From Clostridiales bacterium (lineage in GTDB: Bacteria; Bacillota; Clostridia; Oscillospirales; Oscillospiraceae): a stretch of DNA of 37,157 nt. This document shows, piece by piece, positions 15,013 through 23,648 of this stretch (positions are counted from its first letter, which is position 1; the number at the start of each line of letters is the position of its first letter). Below the pieces are notes generated by a model that was not told the DNA's origin, did no database searches, and saw only the letters and a list, made by a program, of their open reading frames with translations. The stretch is from the NCBI GenBank assembly GCA_022764045.1, contig JALERU010000012.1, forward strand, positions 1-37,157, read 5' to 3'. The translations under genes and the position numbers were made by a program.

Positions 15013-16415
15013 GCACCGCGACCCATGTGGCAAAAATCGAAGAGACTGTGGCCCGGCAGCGCGCCTTTTTCAACACCGGCGCCACCCGTCCCGTGGCCGT
15101 GCGGGTGGCCGCTCTGAAACGGCTGAAGAAAGAGATCCAGGCCCGGGAGCAGATCCTCCTGGACGCCCTCCAGGCCGACCTACACAAATCCCATTTCGAG
15201 GGGTACATGTGCGAGCTGGGCCTGAACCTGGACGAGCTGGGCTATCTGACCAAAAACATCGCCAAGTGGTCCAGGCCCCGCCGGAAGCCCACCCCCCTGG
15301 CCCAGTTCAAGTCCACCAGCTACGAGCTGGCCGAGCCCTACGGGGTGGTGCTGGTGATGTCCCCCTGGAACTACCCCTATCTGCTGAGCTTAGACCCCCT
15401 CTTCGGGGCCGTGGCCGCGGGCAACTGCGTCATCCTCAAGCCCAGCGCCTACGCCCCCAACACCAGCCGGGCCATGGCCGAGCTCATTGCCGCCGTCTTT
15501 AACCCCGACTGGGTCACCGTCATCGAGGGGGGCCGGGAGCAGAACTCCGCCCTGCTGGAGCAGCGATTCGACTACATCTTCTTCACCGGCAGCGTGGACG
15601 TGGGCAAGCTGGTCATGGAAAAGGCCAGCCGCAACCTGACCCCTGTTACCCTGGAGCTGGGGGGCAAGAGCCCGGTCATTGTGGATGCCACCGCCAACAT
15701 CCCCCTCACCGCCCGCCGGCTGGCCTTTGGCAAGATCCTCAACGCCGGCCAGACCTGCGTGGCCCCCGACTACTGCCTGGTGGACCGGAAGGTGAAGGAC
15801 CGGCTGGTGGAGGAATTAAAGCTCCAGTTCCAGAAGATGCTGGGGGAGGACCCCCTGGCCAACGACAACTTTGTGCGGATCATCAATCGCAAGCACTACA
15901 ACCGCCTCCAGGGCCTGCTGGAGGGGGAGACCATCCTCTACGGCGGCGGGCACCGGGACGATCCCGACTCCGACAGCGGCTGGATTGCCCCCACCCTGGT
16001 GGCCGACACCTTGGACCGGACCTCCAAGCCCATGGGGGAGGAGATCTTCGGGCCCATCCTGCCCATCATTCCCTATGACGGGCTGGACCAGGCCATTCAC
16101 TTCGTGAACCGGGGGGAGAAGCCCCTGGCCCTCTACCTCTTCACCCGCAGCGAGAAGACCAAAGCCCGGGTGCTGAACCACTGCTCCTTTGGGGGTGGAT
16201 GCGTGAATGACACCATCATCCATCTGGCCACCCATCACATGGGGTTTGGCGGGGTTGGTTACAGTGGCATGGGGAGTTATCATGGGAGGAAGAGTTTTGA
16301 CACCTTCTCCCATTACCGGGCCATTGTGGATAAGGCCACGTGGATTGATTTGCCCATGCGGTATCAGCCGTATACGAAAGTGAATGATAAGCTGATTCGG
16401 ATGTTTTTGAGGTGA
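15009..16415 (+). CDS. Aldehyde dehydrogenase (class 3 / fatty-aldehyde type)
   Basis: 468 residues from ATG 15009, which overlaps the upstream TGA as ATGA and has AAGGAGGTG in front. NAD(P)+-dependent oxidation of an aldehyde to the acid. Catalytic features: N121 in SPWNYP, K144 in LKPSAYAPNTS, FTGS at about 192-195, E216 in LELGGKSP and nucleophile C250 in NAGQTCVAPDY. The short length and the PWNYP and NDTIIHLA patterns fit the class 3/FALDH/YwdH group rather than the 490-residue betaine aldehyde group. No C-terminal membrane anchor is seen. Ends the operon; a terminator follows at 16440. Confidence 0.92.
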   Translation: MSTATHVAKIEETVARQRAFFNTGATRPVAVRVAALKRLKKEIQAREQILLDALQADLHKSHFEGYMCELGLNLDELGYLTKNIAKWSRPRRKPTPLAQFKSTSYELAEPYGVVLVMSPWNYPYLLSLDPLFGAVAAGNCVILKPSAYAPNTSRAMAELIAAVFNPDWVTVIEGGREQNSALLEQRFDYIFFTGSVDVGKLVMEKASRNLTPVTLELGGKSPVIVDATANIPLTARRLAFGKILNAGQTCVAPDYCLVDRKVKDRLVEELKLQFQKMLGEDPLANDNFVRIINRKHYNRLQGLLEGETILYGGGHRDDPDSDSGWIAPTLVADTLDRTSKPMGEEIFGPILPIIPYDGLDQAIHFVNRGEKPLALYLFTRSEKTKARVLNHCSFGGGCVNDTIIHLATHHMGFGGVGYSGMGSYHGRKSFDTFSHYRAIVDKATWIDLPMRYQPYTKVNDKLIRMFLR

Positions 16416-16439
16416 GAAGGAGCTTATTAGTATGATTGC

Positions 16440-16481
16440 AAAAACACCAGCCTGGAGGGGAACTCTGGGCTGGTGTTTTTT
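16440..16481 (+). terminator. Intrinsic terminator after aldehyde dehydrogenase
   Basis: Stem AAAAACACCAGCC / GGCTGGTGTTTTTT, 25 bases after the stop codon, ending in a run of T. Confidence 0.9.
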
Positions 16482-16493
16482 GGGGGAATGTAG

Positions 16494-16784
16494 GGTGGAA
16501 ACCTGCTGCGGTGGAAGGTGGAAACGATAACCTTCTACCCACCGATACTCTACATCGCCCCCTCATCAGTCAGCTGCGCTGACAGCTTCCCCCCGAGGGG
16601 AAGCCTACGCTACTATGGTACGTTGGGGGTATTACTACGATATTTTTCTACATAAGCCATACAGGCTTTGCCAAAGCCTTCCCCTGGGGGGGAAGGTGGG
16701 CCGGCCGGAGGCCGGGTCGGATGAGGGCGTGCGTCGAGGATTTCTCGGCGTAGGTAATAGACCCACCAACCCATTCCCAAAGGG
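16494..16784 (+). repeat. Family A structured repeat, copy A7
   Basis: Full-length copy with both flanks; core 16556-16729 with GTCAGC-TGC-GCTGAC, CTTCCCCCCGAGGGGAAG and GGCCGGCC-GGA-GGCCGGG hairpins. Directly joined to family C copy C2. Confidence 0.85.
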
Positions 16785-17048
16785 TACGCACCCACGCCCC
16801 TGTGCGCCCAGCCGGTGGGCGCGCTTTGGACGGCGTTTCAATGAGAGGGCCACAGGCCGCGTAATTCTTTAAGAATACCCACCGAAAGGTTTTTCGTAAA
16901 CCAGAGGATGGGGTTCCAAGGGGAAAGAACCTCTTTCCCCTTGGTCTTCTTTCCCCCATTTCTTCGGAAGAAATGGGGCCCCCGCCGGGTAGGCGGCCCG
17001 CCCGGCGCAGTGTGCGCCACGGTCCCATCTCGGCCCCAAAGGGGTTGG
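16785..17048 (-). repeat. Family C repeat, copy C2 (reverse orientation)
   Basis: Shares with C1, in reverse, GCGCGCTTTGGACGGC (16818-16833), GGCCACAGGCCGCG and the hairpin CCCCATTTCTTC / GAAGAAATGGGG (about 16955-16978), where the arms differ from C1 on both sides but still pair. Lacks module D. Ends at the stop codon of the DUF4015 gene. Confidence 0.75.
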
Positions 17049-17987
17049 TTACTCCCCGCCCCGGGGCAGCTCCACCGGCGCAAAGGCCGCCAGGGTCCCG
17101 GCGTCCTCCTGGTTGGCCCAAACCCGCCCAAAGGTGGCCAGCAGCCCCGTTGTCTGCCCGCTGGGGGGCTCCGCCGTGACGCTGTCCCCCAGCCCCACCA
17201 CCGACAGGGTCACGTCATAGTCGGCCAAGGCTCCCTGGAGCTGGCGGCAAAAGGTCTCTAAGGTCTGCTCCTTTTGGGGCAGCGGTTCCAGGGAGGCCAG
17301 GTTTCCCTGGGTGGGGAAGGCACAGTCAGTGAGGAGGATTTCATCAAAGCCCAGCCGGGCCAGCTCCTGGCACACCCCGGTCAGATAGTCCTGGACCTGG
17401 GGCTGGGCGGGGTCCAGCCAGCCCTGGCGGTTTTGGTCCAGCCAGGCCGAGCCGCTGACCCGGCGGAGGGCCAGGGTGGGGTCGGCCTGGGCCAGGGTGG
17501 CGTCCCGCAGGCAGGCCACCTGGGCCACGGTGTACAGGCCGGGGGTGTCGTTGAGGGCCCGGAGGGCTTCGTTGCGGTTGGGGTCCCCGGAGGAGGCCCC
17601 GGTGTCGGCGGCCAGGGGGAGGGCGGAGACATAGCCCAGGGACCCGTCGGCGGTCTTCATGGGCAGGACCACCCCGTCATGGCCTGCGGCCAGGGTCTGG
17701 GCGTCATCCAGGTCCTCCAGGGGGAGGAACACGGCCTGGAAGGGGCCCTCGTCGGCTTCCTGCTCTGGCACGGAGAGGGACGCCTGGCCGGCGGTGGGAG
17801 TGCTGGCCTGCTGAGGCTCCAGCCAGGCCGACACCTGCTGGGAGATCTCCGCCGGGGAGAGAATCCCCAGGGCGCACAGCAGGAGAAAGCACCCGGCCAG
17901 GGCCCCGGCGGAGCAAAGAAGGGCAAGAAGGACCCGCCCAACGCGGGCGGGGAAGGAGAGGGGTTGAGGATAGGAGGTGTGGCGCAT
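17049..17987 (-). CDS. Putative glycoside-hydrolase-like protein (DUF4015 type), membrane-anchored
   Basis: 312 residues. A hydrophobic N-terminal segment (about 16-43) anchors it or acts as a signal; LAGC at 30-33 could be a lipobox. The outer part has the DUF4015 TIM-barrel pattern: LYTVAQVACLRDATLAQADP near 150-170, then SAWLDQNRQGWLDPAQPQVQDYL and LARLGFDEILLTDCAFPTQG near 210-230. Most family members read FDEIQFDYVRFP at the last place, so the DCAFP here is a divergent form and catalysis is uncertain. ATG at 17987 has AAGGAG in front. It is the last gene of a minus-strand group behind bofA (78-base gap), suggesting a role at the cell or spore envelope (inference). Confidence 0.75.
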   Translation of the reverse strand: MRHTSYPQPLSFPARVGRVLLALLCSAGALAGCFLLLCALGILSPAEISQQVSAWLEPQQASTPTAGQASLSVPEQEADEGPFQAVFLPLEDLDDAQTLAAGHDGVVLPMKTADGSLGYVSALPLAADTGASSGDPNRNEALRALNDTPGLYTVAQVACLRDATLAQADPTLALRRVSGSAWLDQNRQGWLDPAQPQVQDYLTGVCQELARLGFDEILLTDCAFPTQGNLASLEPLPQKEQTLETFCRQLQGALADYDVTLSVVGLGDSVTAEPPSGQTTGLLATFGRVWANQEDAGTLAAFAPVELPRGGE

Positions 17988-18065
17988 AAAAAACTCCTTA
18001 CAGTGGCGGGGGTTGTTTGGACGGGTGAGGGCCTGCCGGCCATAGAGCGCGGCAGGAGGGTGAGG

Positions 18066-18332
18066 TTATGTACCCACCCATCGGAACAGGAAGAGCAGCC
18101 CCAGCCCCGGCAGGCCCAGCAGGCCCAGGGTGAGGGCGTTGAAGGCGTTGACCCCCAGGGCCAGGCCGGCTGCCAGGCCGGTTTGGGACCACAGGGCCAG
18201 AAACCCCAGGCCCAGGGCCGAGCGGGCCAGGAGCTTCATCAGCCAGCCCAGGGGCCGGCGGAAGATCACCAGAAAGAGAAGGGTGAAAATGAGGACGGTC
18301 AGCCAGGGGCCGTCCGGTTGGAACAGGTGCAT
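18066..18332 (-). CDS. bofA: BofA family protein (pro-sigma-K processing inhibitor type)
   Basis: 88 residues, the normal BofA size. In Bacillus BofA sits in the forespore outer membrane with SpoIVFA and holds the SpoIVFB protease inactive until engulfment is finished. Two or three membrane segments (about 10-25, 33-50, 66-85) and the family end NAFNALTLGLLGLPGLGLLFLFRW are clear. ATG at 18332 has AAGGAGG. Upstream, 46 bases away, is the YaaL-like gene, the same order as yaaL-bofA in Bacillus. It supports a sporulating organism, although BofA relatives also occur in lineages without a standard sigma-K pathway. Confidence 0.88.
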   Translation of the reverse strand: MHLFQPDGPWLTVLIFTLLFLVIFRRPLGWLMKLLARSALGLGFLALWSQTGLAAGLALGVNAFNALTLGLLGLPGLGLLFLFRWVGT

Positions 18333-18378
18333 GGAGAGGCCTCCTTTTCCGCGGGAGGGGGCGGATGGAGGCCATCCG

Positions 18379-18579
18379 TCACTCTCCCAACAATTTCATC
18401 TGCCGCAGCAGATAGGTGTGCTTGGCCCGCAGGGCGCTGATTTCATAGAGATAGTATTCCAGCAGGTCCCGGTCCGCCGTCTGGTCGAAACCCGCCTGGG
18501 CGGCGGCCAGGTCCCGGCTGGTCTGCTCCAGGTGGCGGCGCAGGGACTGGGCCTGGGTGAGGGGCTGGGGTTTTGCCAT
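18379..18579 (-). CDS. YaaL-like small protein (DUF2508)
   Basis: 66 residues from ATG at 18579, with AAGGAGGG in front; the much longer open frame upstream on this strand is only the shadow of the SLH gene. The centre FDQTADRDLLEYYLYEISALRAKHTYLLRQMK follows the DUF2508 pattern of a short helical protein (F..atD..LiDyyIYE..A...RY..Ll...K). Function unknown. Placed before bofA exactly as yaaL in Bacillus. Confidence 0.8.
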   Translation of the reverse strand: MAKPQPLTQAQSLRRHLEQTSRDLAAAQAGFDQTADRDLLEYYLYEISALRAKHTYLLRQMKLLGE

Positions 18580-18707
18580 GGGAATCCCTCCTTGGGAGAC
18601 AGAGCTCCCTGTGTTTTCAAGTATATGGGTAGCCTGCTCGGATATGCCGGGGATTATGTGGGGAAAATTTTGGGACAGCCGGGGGCCGGGTCCCAGGCCG
18701 GTTTCGT

Positions 18708-18733
18708 CAGAAAGGGAGACTTTTCCCTTTCTG
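18708..18733. other. Perfect 10-bp stem in the divergent region before the SLH gene
   Basis: CAGAAAGGGA-GACTTT-TCCCTTTCTG. It lies between the YaaL-like gene and the SLH gene, about 100 bases upstream of the SLH promoter. Could be a terminator-like barrier or protein site; nothing more can be said. Confidence 0.4.
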
Positions 18734-18828
18734 CGGAGAGCCCTTCTTGACAAACTGACGGATTTTGCCGAAGGCCGATGGGAAAAGTCTGAAATCTTTG
18801 AAAAAACCCTTTCCCAAACGGGAGGATG

Positions 18829-18837
18829 TGGTATAAT
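18829..18837 (+). promoter_or_regulatory. Extended -10 promoter of the SLH gene
   Basis: TGGTATAAT at 18829-18837. No clear -35 box. The leader to the ATG at 18913 is about 70 bases and ends with GAGGAGG. Confidence 0.65.
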
Positions 18838-18912
18838 AAAGTTGTAAATATCCTCTGGTGCGCCCCGTAGGGGCCCCAGTTCACTCTGCCCAATCCGAAA
18901 GAGGAGGACACC

Positions 18913-21111
18913 ATGAAAAAAACCCTGAACCGTACCCTCTCCCTGGTGCTGGCCCTGGTGCTGGCGGTTAGCTTGGCCCTGCCCGCGGCCGCCGCTGGGA
19001 AGCCGGTGACCTTGGACAAAAGCGAAGTCTCCCTGGCCCCCAAGCAGACCGTGACCGTGACGGCCACCCTCTCGGAGGAAAACCAGGGGAAGTCCATTGA
19101 ATGGAAGTCTCTGGACAGAACCATCGCCGAGGTCACCGCCAAGAAGGGGACCGCCACCATCACTGCCAAGAAGAAGGGCTCCACCGCTGTCACCGCCACC
19201 GTGAACGGATACACGGCGGTGTGCAACATCACCGTGGAGGACGACTACGTCACCGACGTCCTCCTCACCCCCGCCGGCCCTGAGACCATCCCCGTGGGGA
19301 AGACCCGCCAGCTCAAGGCCGAGGTCAAGTACGCCCACGGCAGCCAGGGGGACCAGTCGGTCACCTGGACCTCCAGCAAGCCCGCCGTGGCCACCGTCTC
19401 CGACAAGGGCCTGGTGACCGCCGTAGCCGAGGGCAGCGCCGAGATCGTGGCCCTGTCCAAGGGGGAGAGCGCCACCGGCACCCCGGTGATGAAGGCCTAT
19501 CAGCTCACGGTGACCAAGGCGGGGGTCTCCTCCGTGGGCGACACCCTGGTCCTCTCCCGCACCACCGCCGCCGTGAACAGCGGCCTGTATGTAGACACCC
19601 CCCTCCAGCCCCCCCAGGTGGCCGTGAGAAACGACGCTGCGGAGGTCACCGGCGGCTATACCATCACCTACCGCTGGACCGACAGCGCCAACAAGGAGCT
19701 GGGGACCGAGATGATCCTGACCGTCCAGCCCGCTTCCCTGGCCGACTTCACCGTCACCTGCACCGTCACCGCCACCAGCAAGACCGACAGCACCCAGGTC
19801 CTCACCGGCACCTGCATTTACAACGTCAAGGTCTACCCCGGCACCTCGGTGGGGGCGGTGACCACCCTGAGCCAGGGGACGGCCACCCTGGACAAGCTCA
19901 TGAACCAGGAGGGGAAACTCTCTGTGCTGGACCAGCTCACCAAGGGGGATGGCACAGACTTCGCCCCTGCCATCCCCGGCCTGAGCCACGTGGTCTTTGA
20001 CGTGCCTACCACCTTGGGCGTCGGCGTGGGCTCCCTGTCGGCCAGAGACCAGATCCCCTACTACCTCAGCAGCCAGGCCGACGGGAACCACCTGAACCAG
20101 GTGGCCTTCACCCCCTGGAAAACGGGGACCTACTCCGTGGGCTTTTTCGCCTATGGGGACAAGACCTATTATGGGCGGCTGGAGATCATCGTCACCGACC
20201 AGACCGTGACGCCCCCCGCCGAGACCAACCGCCAGTGTGACGGCGCCGGCTTCACCTTCGCCGTGACCGACTTCTTCCACAGCAGCGACACCGACCCCGT
20301 GGCCTCCATCGTCTTCGGTACCCCCACCGCCGGCAAGCTGGTGCGGGACCTGGCCCGGGGCAGCGGCACCCCCGACAAGGGGGACCGGTATTACACCAAC
20401 TCCGCCAGCAAGGGGGACTTCCATGTCTCCACCCTGAGCTATCTCCCCAACGCGGGCTTCTCCGGCACCGACACCATTCCCGTCACCCTCACCACCCAGT
20501 CGGGGAAGGTGACGGCCAGCGCCCTGTCGGTCTATGTGACGGGCAAGACCCACTCCGAGCACTTCACCGACGTGACCGAGGCCAACGTGGGCTCCTGGGC
20601 GGCCAACGCCGTGGACTTCGCTTGTGACTTCGGCCTGGTCAATGGCATGGAGCCCAACAAGTTCTATCCCAACAGCACCATGACCCGGGCCCAGTTGGTG
20701 ACCATCCTCTACCGGGCCGCCGGCAGCCCGGAGCAGGCGGTGACCACCAACTTTGAGGACCTGAACGTGGGGGCCTATTACTACAACGCCGTGGTGTGGG
20801 CCAATGTGTCCGGGGTGGTCAACGGCACCTCCGACAGGACCTTTAGCCCCGACGCCCTGATCACCCGGGAGCAGATCGCCACCATCCTCTACCGCTACGC
20901 CGAGACCACCGGCGGCGACACCAGCGCCACCGCCGCCGCCCTGAACGGCTACGCCGACAAGGGGAAGGTGAGTTCTTGGGCCACGAAGGCCATGACCTGG
21001 GCCGTGAGCCACGGCATCATCTCCGGCGTCACGGACAGCACCCTTTCCCCCCTGTCCAGTGCCACCCGGGCCCAGGTGGTGGTGATGCTCCACCGGTATC
21101 TGACCGATTGA
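18913..21111 (+). CDS. Secreted SLH-domain surface protein with Ig-like (Big2) repeats
   Basis: 732 residues. Signal peptide 1 to about 27 (LVLAVSLALPAAAAG). Two bacterial Ig-like (Big2) domains cover about 30-110 and 112-200, with the characteristic VTWTSSKPAVATVSDKGLVT. A middle region (about 200-545) has no family I recognise, including DTIPVTLTTQSG-like strands near 515. Three SLH domains close it: about 550-605 (HFTDVTEANVGSWAANAVDF), 612-670 and 680-732 (SWATKAMTWAVSHGIISGVT), so it is held to a cell-wall polymer. ATG 18913 has GAGGAGG in front. Terminator at 21128. Long, unfragmented and with own promoter: probably an abundant envelope or adhesin-like protein. Confidence 0.9.
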   Translation: MKKTLNRTLSLVLALVLAVSLALPAAAAGKPVTLDKSEVSLAPKQTVTVTATLSEENQGKSIEWKSLDRTIAEVTAKKGTATITAKKKGSTAVTATVNGYTAVCNITVEDDYVTDVLLTPAGPETIPVGKTRQLKAEVKYAHGSQGDQSVTWTSSKPAVATVSDKGLVTAVAEGSAEIVALSKGESATGTPVMKAYQLTVTKAGVSSVGDTLVLSRTTAAVNSGLYVDTPLQPPQVAVRNDAAEVTGGYTITYRWTDSANKELGTEMILTVQPASLADFTVTCTVTATSKTDSTQVLTGTCIYNVKVYPGTSVGAVTTLSQGTATLDKLMNQEGKLSVLDQLTKGDGTDFAPAIPGLSHVVFDVPTTLGVGVGSLSARDQIPYYLSSQADGNHLNQVAFTPWKTGTYSVGFFAYGDKTYYGRLEIIVTDQTVTPPAETNRQCDGAGFTFAVTDFFHSSDTDPVASIVFGTPTAGKLVRDLARGSGTPDKGDRYYTNSASKGDFHVSTLSYLPNAGFSGTDTIPVTLTTQSGKVTASALSVYVTGKTHSEHFTDVTEANVGSWAANAVDFACDFGLVNGMEPNKFYPNSTMTRAQLVTILYRAAGSPEQAVTTNFEDLNVGAYYYNAVVWANVSGVVNGTSDRTFSPDALITREQIATILYRYAETTGGDTSATAAALNGYADKGKVSSWATKAMTWAVSHGIISGVTDSTLSPLSSATRAQVVVMLHRYLTD

Positions 21112-21127
21112 CAAAAACGCCTGTTTA

Positions 21128-21158
21128 CCGCCAGCCTGAAATCAGGCTGGCGGTTTTT
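21128..21158 (+). terminator. Intrinsic terminator after the SLH gene
   Basis: Perfect 12-bp stem CCGCCAGCCTGA / TCAGGCTGGCGG with an AA spacer, then TTTTT. Confidence 0.93.
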
Positions 21159-21169
21159 CTGCTTGGGAG

Positions 21170-21455
21170 GGTGGTTAGCGCGTCTATTCCCTACGCCGTG
21201 GAATCCTCCAGGCACGCCCTCATCCGACCCGGCCTACGGCCGGCCCACCTTCAGAGCTAAGGTAGAATTGATTTGATCTCCAACTGTCCCCCGGACAGTT
21301 GGACCCCCAGGGGAAGGCGATTGGCAAAGCCTGCATGGCTTATGTAGAAAAATACCATAGCAATCACCCCAACATAGCTAAGCACGTAGGCTTCCCCTCG
21401 GGGGGAAGCTGTCAGCGCAGCTGACTGATGAGGGGGCGATCTGGAATACCGGCGG
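21170..21455 (-). repeat. Family A structured repeat, copy A8 (reverse) with nested module
   Basis: Core 21215-21438. The CCTTCCCC/GGGGAAGG hairpin is split by a 51-bp insert at 21253-21303 carrying TCCAACTGTCC / GGACAGTTGGA, the same module and same position as in A3. The end joins a short B-like tail (GGCGGGTTCCAGATTTCATA near 21451-21470). Confidence 0.85.
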
Positions 21456-21479
21456 GTTCCAGATTTCATATCGTTTCCC

Positions 21480-21509
21480 TTGACACGACCCAGAAAAAGG
21501 GATTAAGAT
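21480..21509 (+). promoter_or_regulatory. Promoter of parE
   Basis: TTGACA at 21480-21485 and TAAGAT at 21504-21509, spacer 18. It begins right after repeat A8; the ATG is 65 bases downstream with AAAAAGGAGA as ribosome site. Confidence 0.6.
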
Positions 21510-21573
21510 AAAGTGTAATGATATTACTTAAATTGGGCTTTTGTGCCCATTTCTATAAAAAAGGAGAACATCC

Positions 21574-23559
21574 ATGGCAAAACGCAAGCAGGAATACGGC
21601 AACGATTCCATCTCCATGCTGGAAGGGGCCGACCGGGTCCGGAAGCGGCCCGGGGTCATTTTCGGCTCCGACGGCCTGGAGGGCTGCCAGCACGCGGTCT
21701 TTGAAATCCTCTCCAACGCCATCGACGAGGCCCGGGAGGGCTACGGCAAGGAGATCATCGTCACCCGGTTCCGGGACGGCCGGGTCCAGGTGGAGGACTT
21801 CGGCCGGGGCTGCCCGGTGGACTGGAACGAAAAGGTGGGAAAATTCAACTGGGAGCTGGTCTTTTGCGAGCTCTACGCCGGGGGCAAATACGACAACACC
21901 GCCGGGGACAACTATGAATACTCCCTGGGCCTCAACGGCCTGGGGGCCTGCGCCACCCAGTATGCCTCCCGGTTTATGGACGTGGTCGTCCGCCGGGACG
22001 GCAAGCGGTACGACCTCCACTTTGAAAAGGGCAGCCTGGTGGGGGAGATGAAGGTCTCCCCCGCCGACCGGAAGAAAACCGGCACCACCATCACCTGGCT
22101 GCCCGACCTGGAGGTCTTCACCCAGACCGACATCCCCATAGAGTTTTTTACCGACGTCCTCCACCGCCAGGCGGTGGTCAACGCGGGGGTGGTCTTCCGG
22201 CTGAAGAACCAGGGGGAGAAGGGCTTTGAGGAGACCGTCTTTTCCTATGAAAACGGCATCGCCGACTACGTGGCGGAGCTGGCCGGGGAGAACCCCCACA
22301 CCCCCATCCAGTTCTGGACCGGGGAGCGGGTGGGCCGGGACCGGCCGGACAAGGCCGACTACAAGGTGAAGCTCTCCTGCGCCTTCTGCTTCTGCCCCGC
22401 CGGCCACATCATCGAGCACTACCACAACTCCTCCTGGCTGGAGCACGGAGGCTCCCCGGAAAAGGCCATGCGCTCGGCCTTCCTCTCGGCCATGGACGGA
22501 TGGCTGAAGCAAAACGGCAAGTACAACAAAAACGAGGCCAAGATCACCTGGCCCGACGTCCAGGAGACCCTCATCTTCGTCTCCAACAACTTCTCCACCC
22601 AGACTTCCTATGAAAACCAGACCAAAAAGGCGGTGAACAACCGGTTTATTCAGGAGGGCATGACCGATTTCCTCCGGGAAAATCTGCAAATTTTCCTGCT
22701 GGAAAACCCCCAGGCCGTGGAGGAGGCCGCCCGGCAGATCCTGGTGAGCAAGCGCAGCCGGGAGGCCGGGGAGAAGGCCCGCCTGACCATCAAGAGCAAG
22801 AGCCTGGCCGGGGCGGTGGACATCGCCAACCGGGTGCAGAAGTTCGTGGACTGCCGCACCAAGGACGTTGCCCGCCGGGAGCTCTACATTGTGGAGGGCG
22901 ACTCGGCTCTGGGCTCGGTGAAGCTGGGCCGGGACGCCGAGTTCCAGGGGATCATGCCCGTGCGGGGTAAAATCCTCAACTGCCTGAAGGCCGACTACGG
23001 CAAGATCTTCAAAAGCGAGATCATCACGGACCTGCTCAAGGTGATGGGCTGCGGGGTGGAGGTTACGGACAAGCACAACAAGGACCTGTCCCTGTTTAAC
23101 CTGGAAAACCTCCGCTGGAATAAAATCGTCATCTGCACCGACGCCGACGTGGACGGGTACCAGATCCGCACCCTCATCCTCACCATGCTCTGGCGGCTCA
23201 CCCCCACCCTGATCCAGGAGGGGTATGTCTACATCGCCGAGTCCCCCCTGTACGAGATCAATTCCGGGGGCAAGACCTGGTTTGCCTACTCTGAGAAGGA
23301 AAAACAGGAGATCTTGGGCCAGCTGGAGGGGAAAAAGCCCGTCCTCCAGCGCTCCAAGGGCCTGGGTGAGAACGACCCGGAGATGATGTGGATGACCACC
23401 ATGAACCCCGAAACCCGGCGGCTGATCCGGGTGATGCCCACCGAGGCCGAGGCCACGGCGCGGATGTTTGATCTGCTTCTGGGGGAGAACGCCCAGGGGC
23501 GGAAGGAGCATATTGCGGAGCACGGGCATGAGTATTTGGATTTGGCGGATATTTCCTGA
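21574..23559 (+). CDS. parE: DNA topoisomerase IV subunit B
   Basis: 661 residues, ParE size. ATPase subunit of topoisomerase IV, which separates linked daughter chromosomes. GHKL ATPase features: E44 and N48 in FEILSNAIDEA, D75 in VEDFGRGCPVD, the lid GLNGLGACATQYAS near 125-140. The TOPRIM part has IVEGDSALGSVKLGRD (about 436-451; usual EGDSAGG has Leu for the first Gly) and DADVDGYQIRTLIL near 525. C-terminus ends in LDLADIS, like gyrB/parE proteins. The pairing with a GyrA-type gene lacking the GyrA box favours topoisomerase IV, but old annotations may say gyrase. Separated from parC by one small gene. Confidence 0.88.
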   Translation: MAKRKQEYGNDSISMLEGADRVRKRPGVIFGSDGLEGCQHAVFEILSNAIDEAREGYGKEIIVTRFRDGRVQVEDFGRGCPVDWNEKVGKFNWELVFCELYAGGKYDNTAGDNYEYSLGLNGLGACATQYASRFMDVVVRRDGKRYDLHFEKGSLVGEMKVSPADRKKTGTTITWLPDLEVFTQTDIPIEFFTDVLHRQAVVNAGVVFRLKNQGEKGFEETVFSYENGIADYVAELAGENPHTPIQFWTGERVGRDRPDKADYKVKLSCAFCFCPAGHIIEHYHNSSWLEHGGSPEKAMRSAFLSAMDGWLKQNGKYNKNEAKITWPDVQETLIFVSNNFSTQTSYENQTKKAVNNRFIQEGMTDFLRENLQIFLLENPQAVEEAARQILVSKRSREAGEKARLTIKSKSLAGAVDIANRVQKFVDCRTKDVARRELYIVEGDSALGSVKLGRDAEFQGIMPVRGKILNCLKADYGKIFKSEIITDLLKVMGCGVEVTDKHNKDLSLFNLENLRWNKIVICTDADVDGYQIRTLILTMLWRLTPTLIQEGYVYIAESPLYEINSGGKTWFAYSEKEKQEILGQLEGKKPVLQRSKGLGENDPEMMWMTTMNPETRRLIRVMPTEAEATARMFDLLLGENAQGRKEHIAEHGHEYLDLADIS

Positions 23560-23573
23560 GCGCTGCCTGCGTT

Positions 23574-23595
23574 CCTCTGCCCCAAGGGGCAGAGG
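23574..23595. other. Hairpin after parE without T-tract
   Basis: Perfect CCTCTGCCCC-AA-GGGGCAGAGG, 14 bases after the parE stop. No T-run follows, so it may protect the mRNA end or only weakly attenuate transcription into the zinc-ribbon gene and parC. Confidence 0.5.
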
Positions 23596-23648
23596 TTGTG
23601 GATATGACCTGATAGACCCTCCATCGACAGAAAGGAAGTTCGGATACC

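Noticed and set aside
18379-21114. 911-codon open frame on the minus strand across the SLH gene
   Set aside because: Antisense shadow of a G/C-ending codon gene (His/Gly/Val-rich, no ribosome site). Only its last 66 codons form a real gene (YaaL-like).
21553-23529. 658-codon minus-strand frame over parE
   Set aside because: Shadow frame; parE has full GHKL and TOPRIM motifs.
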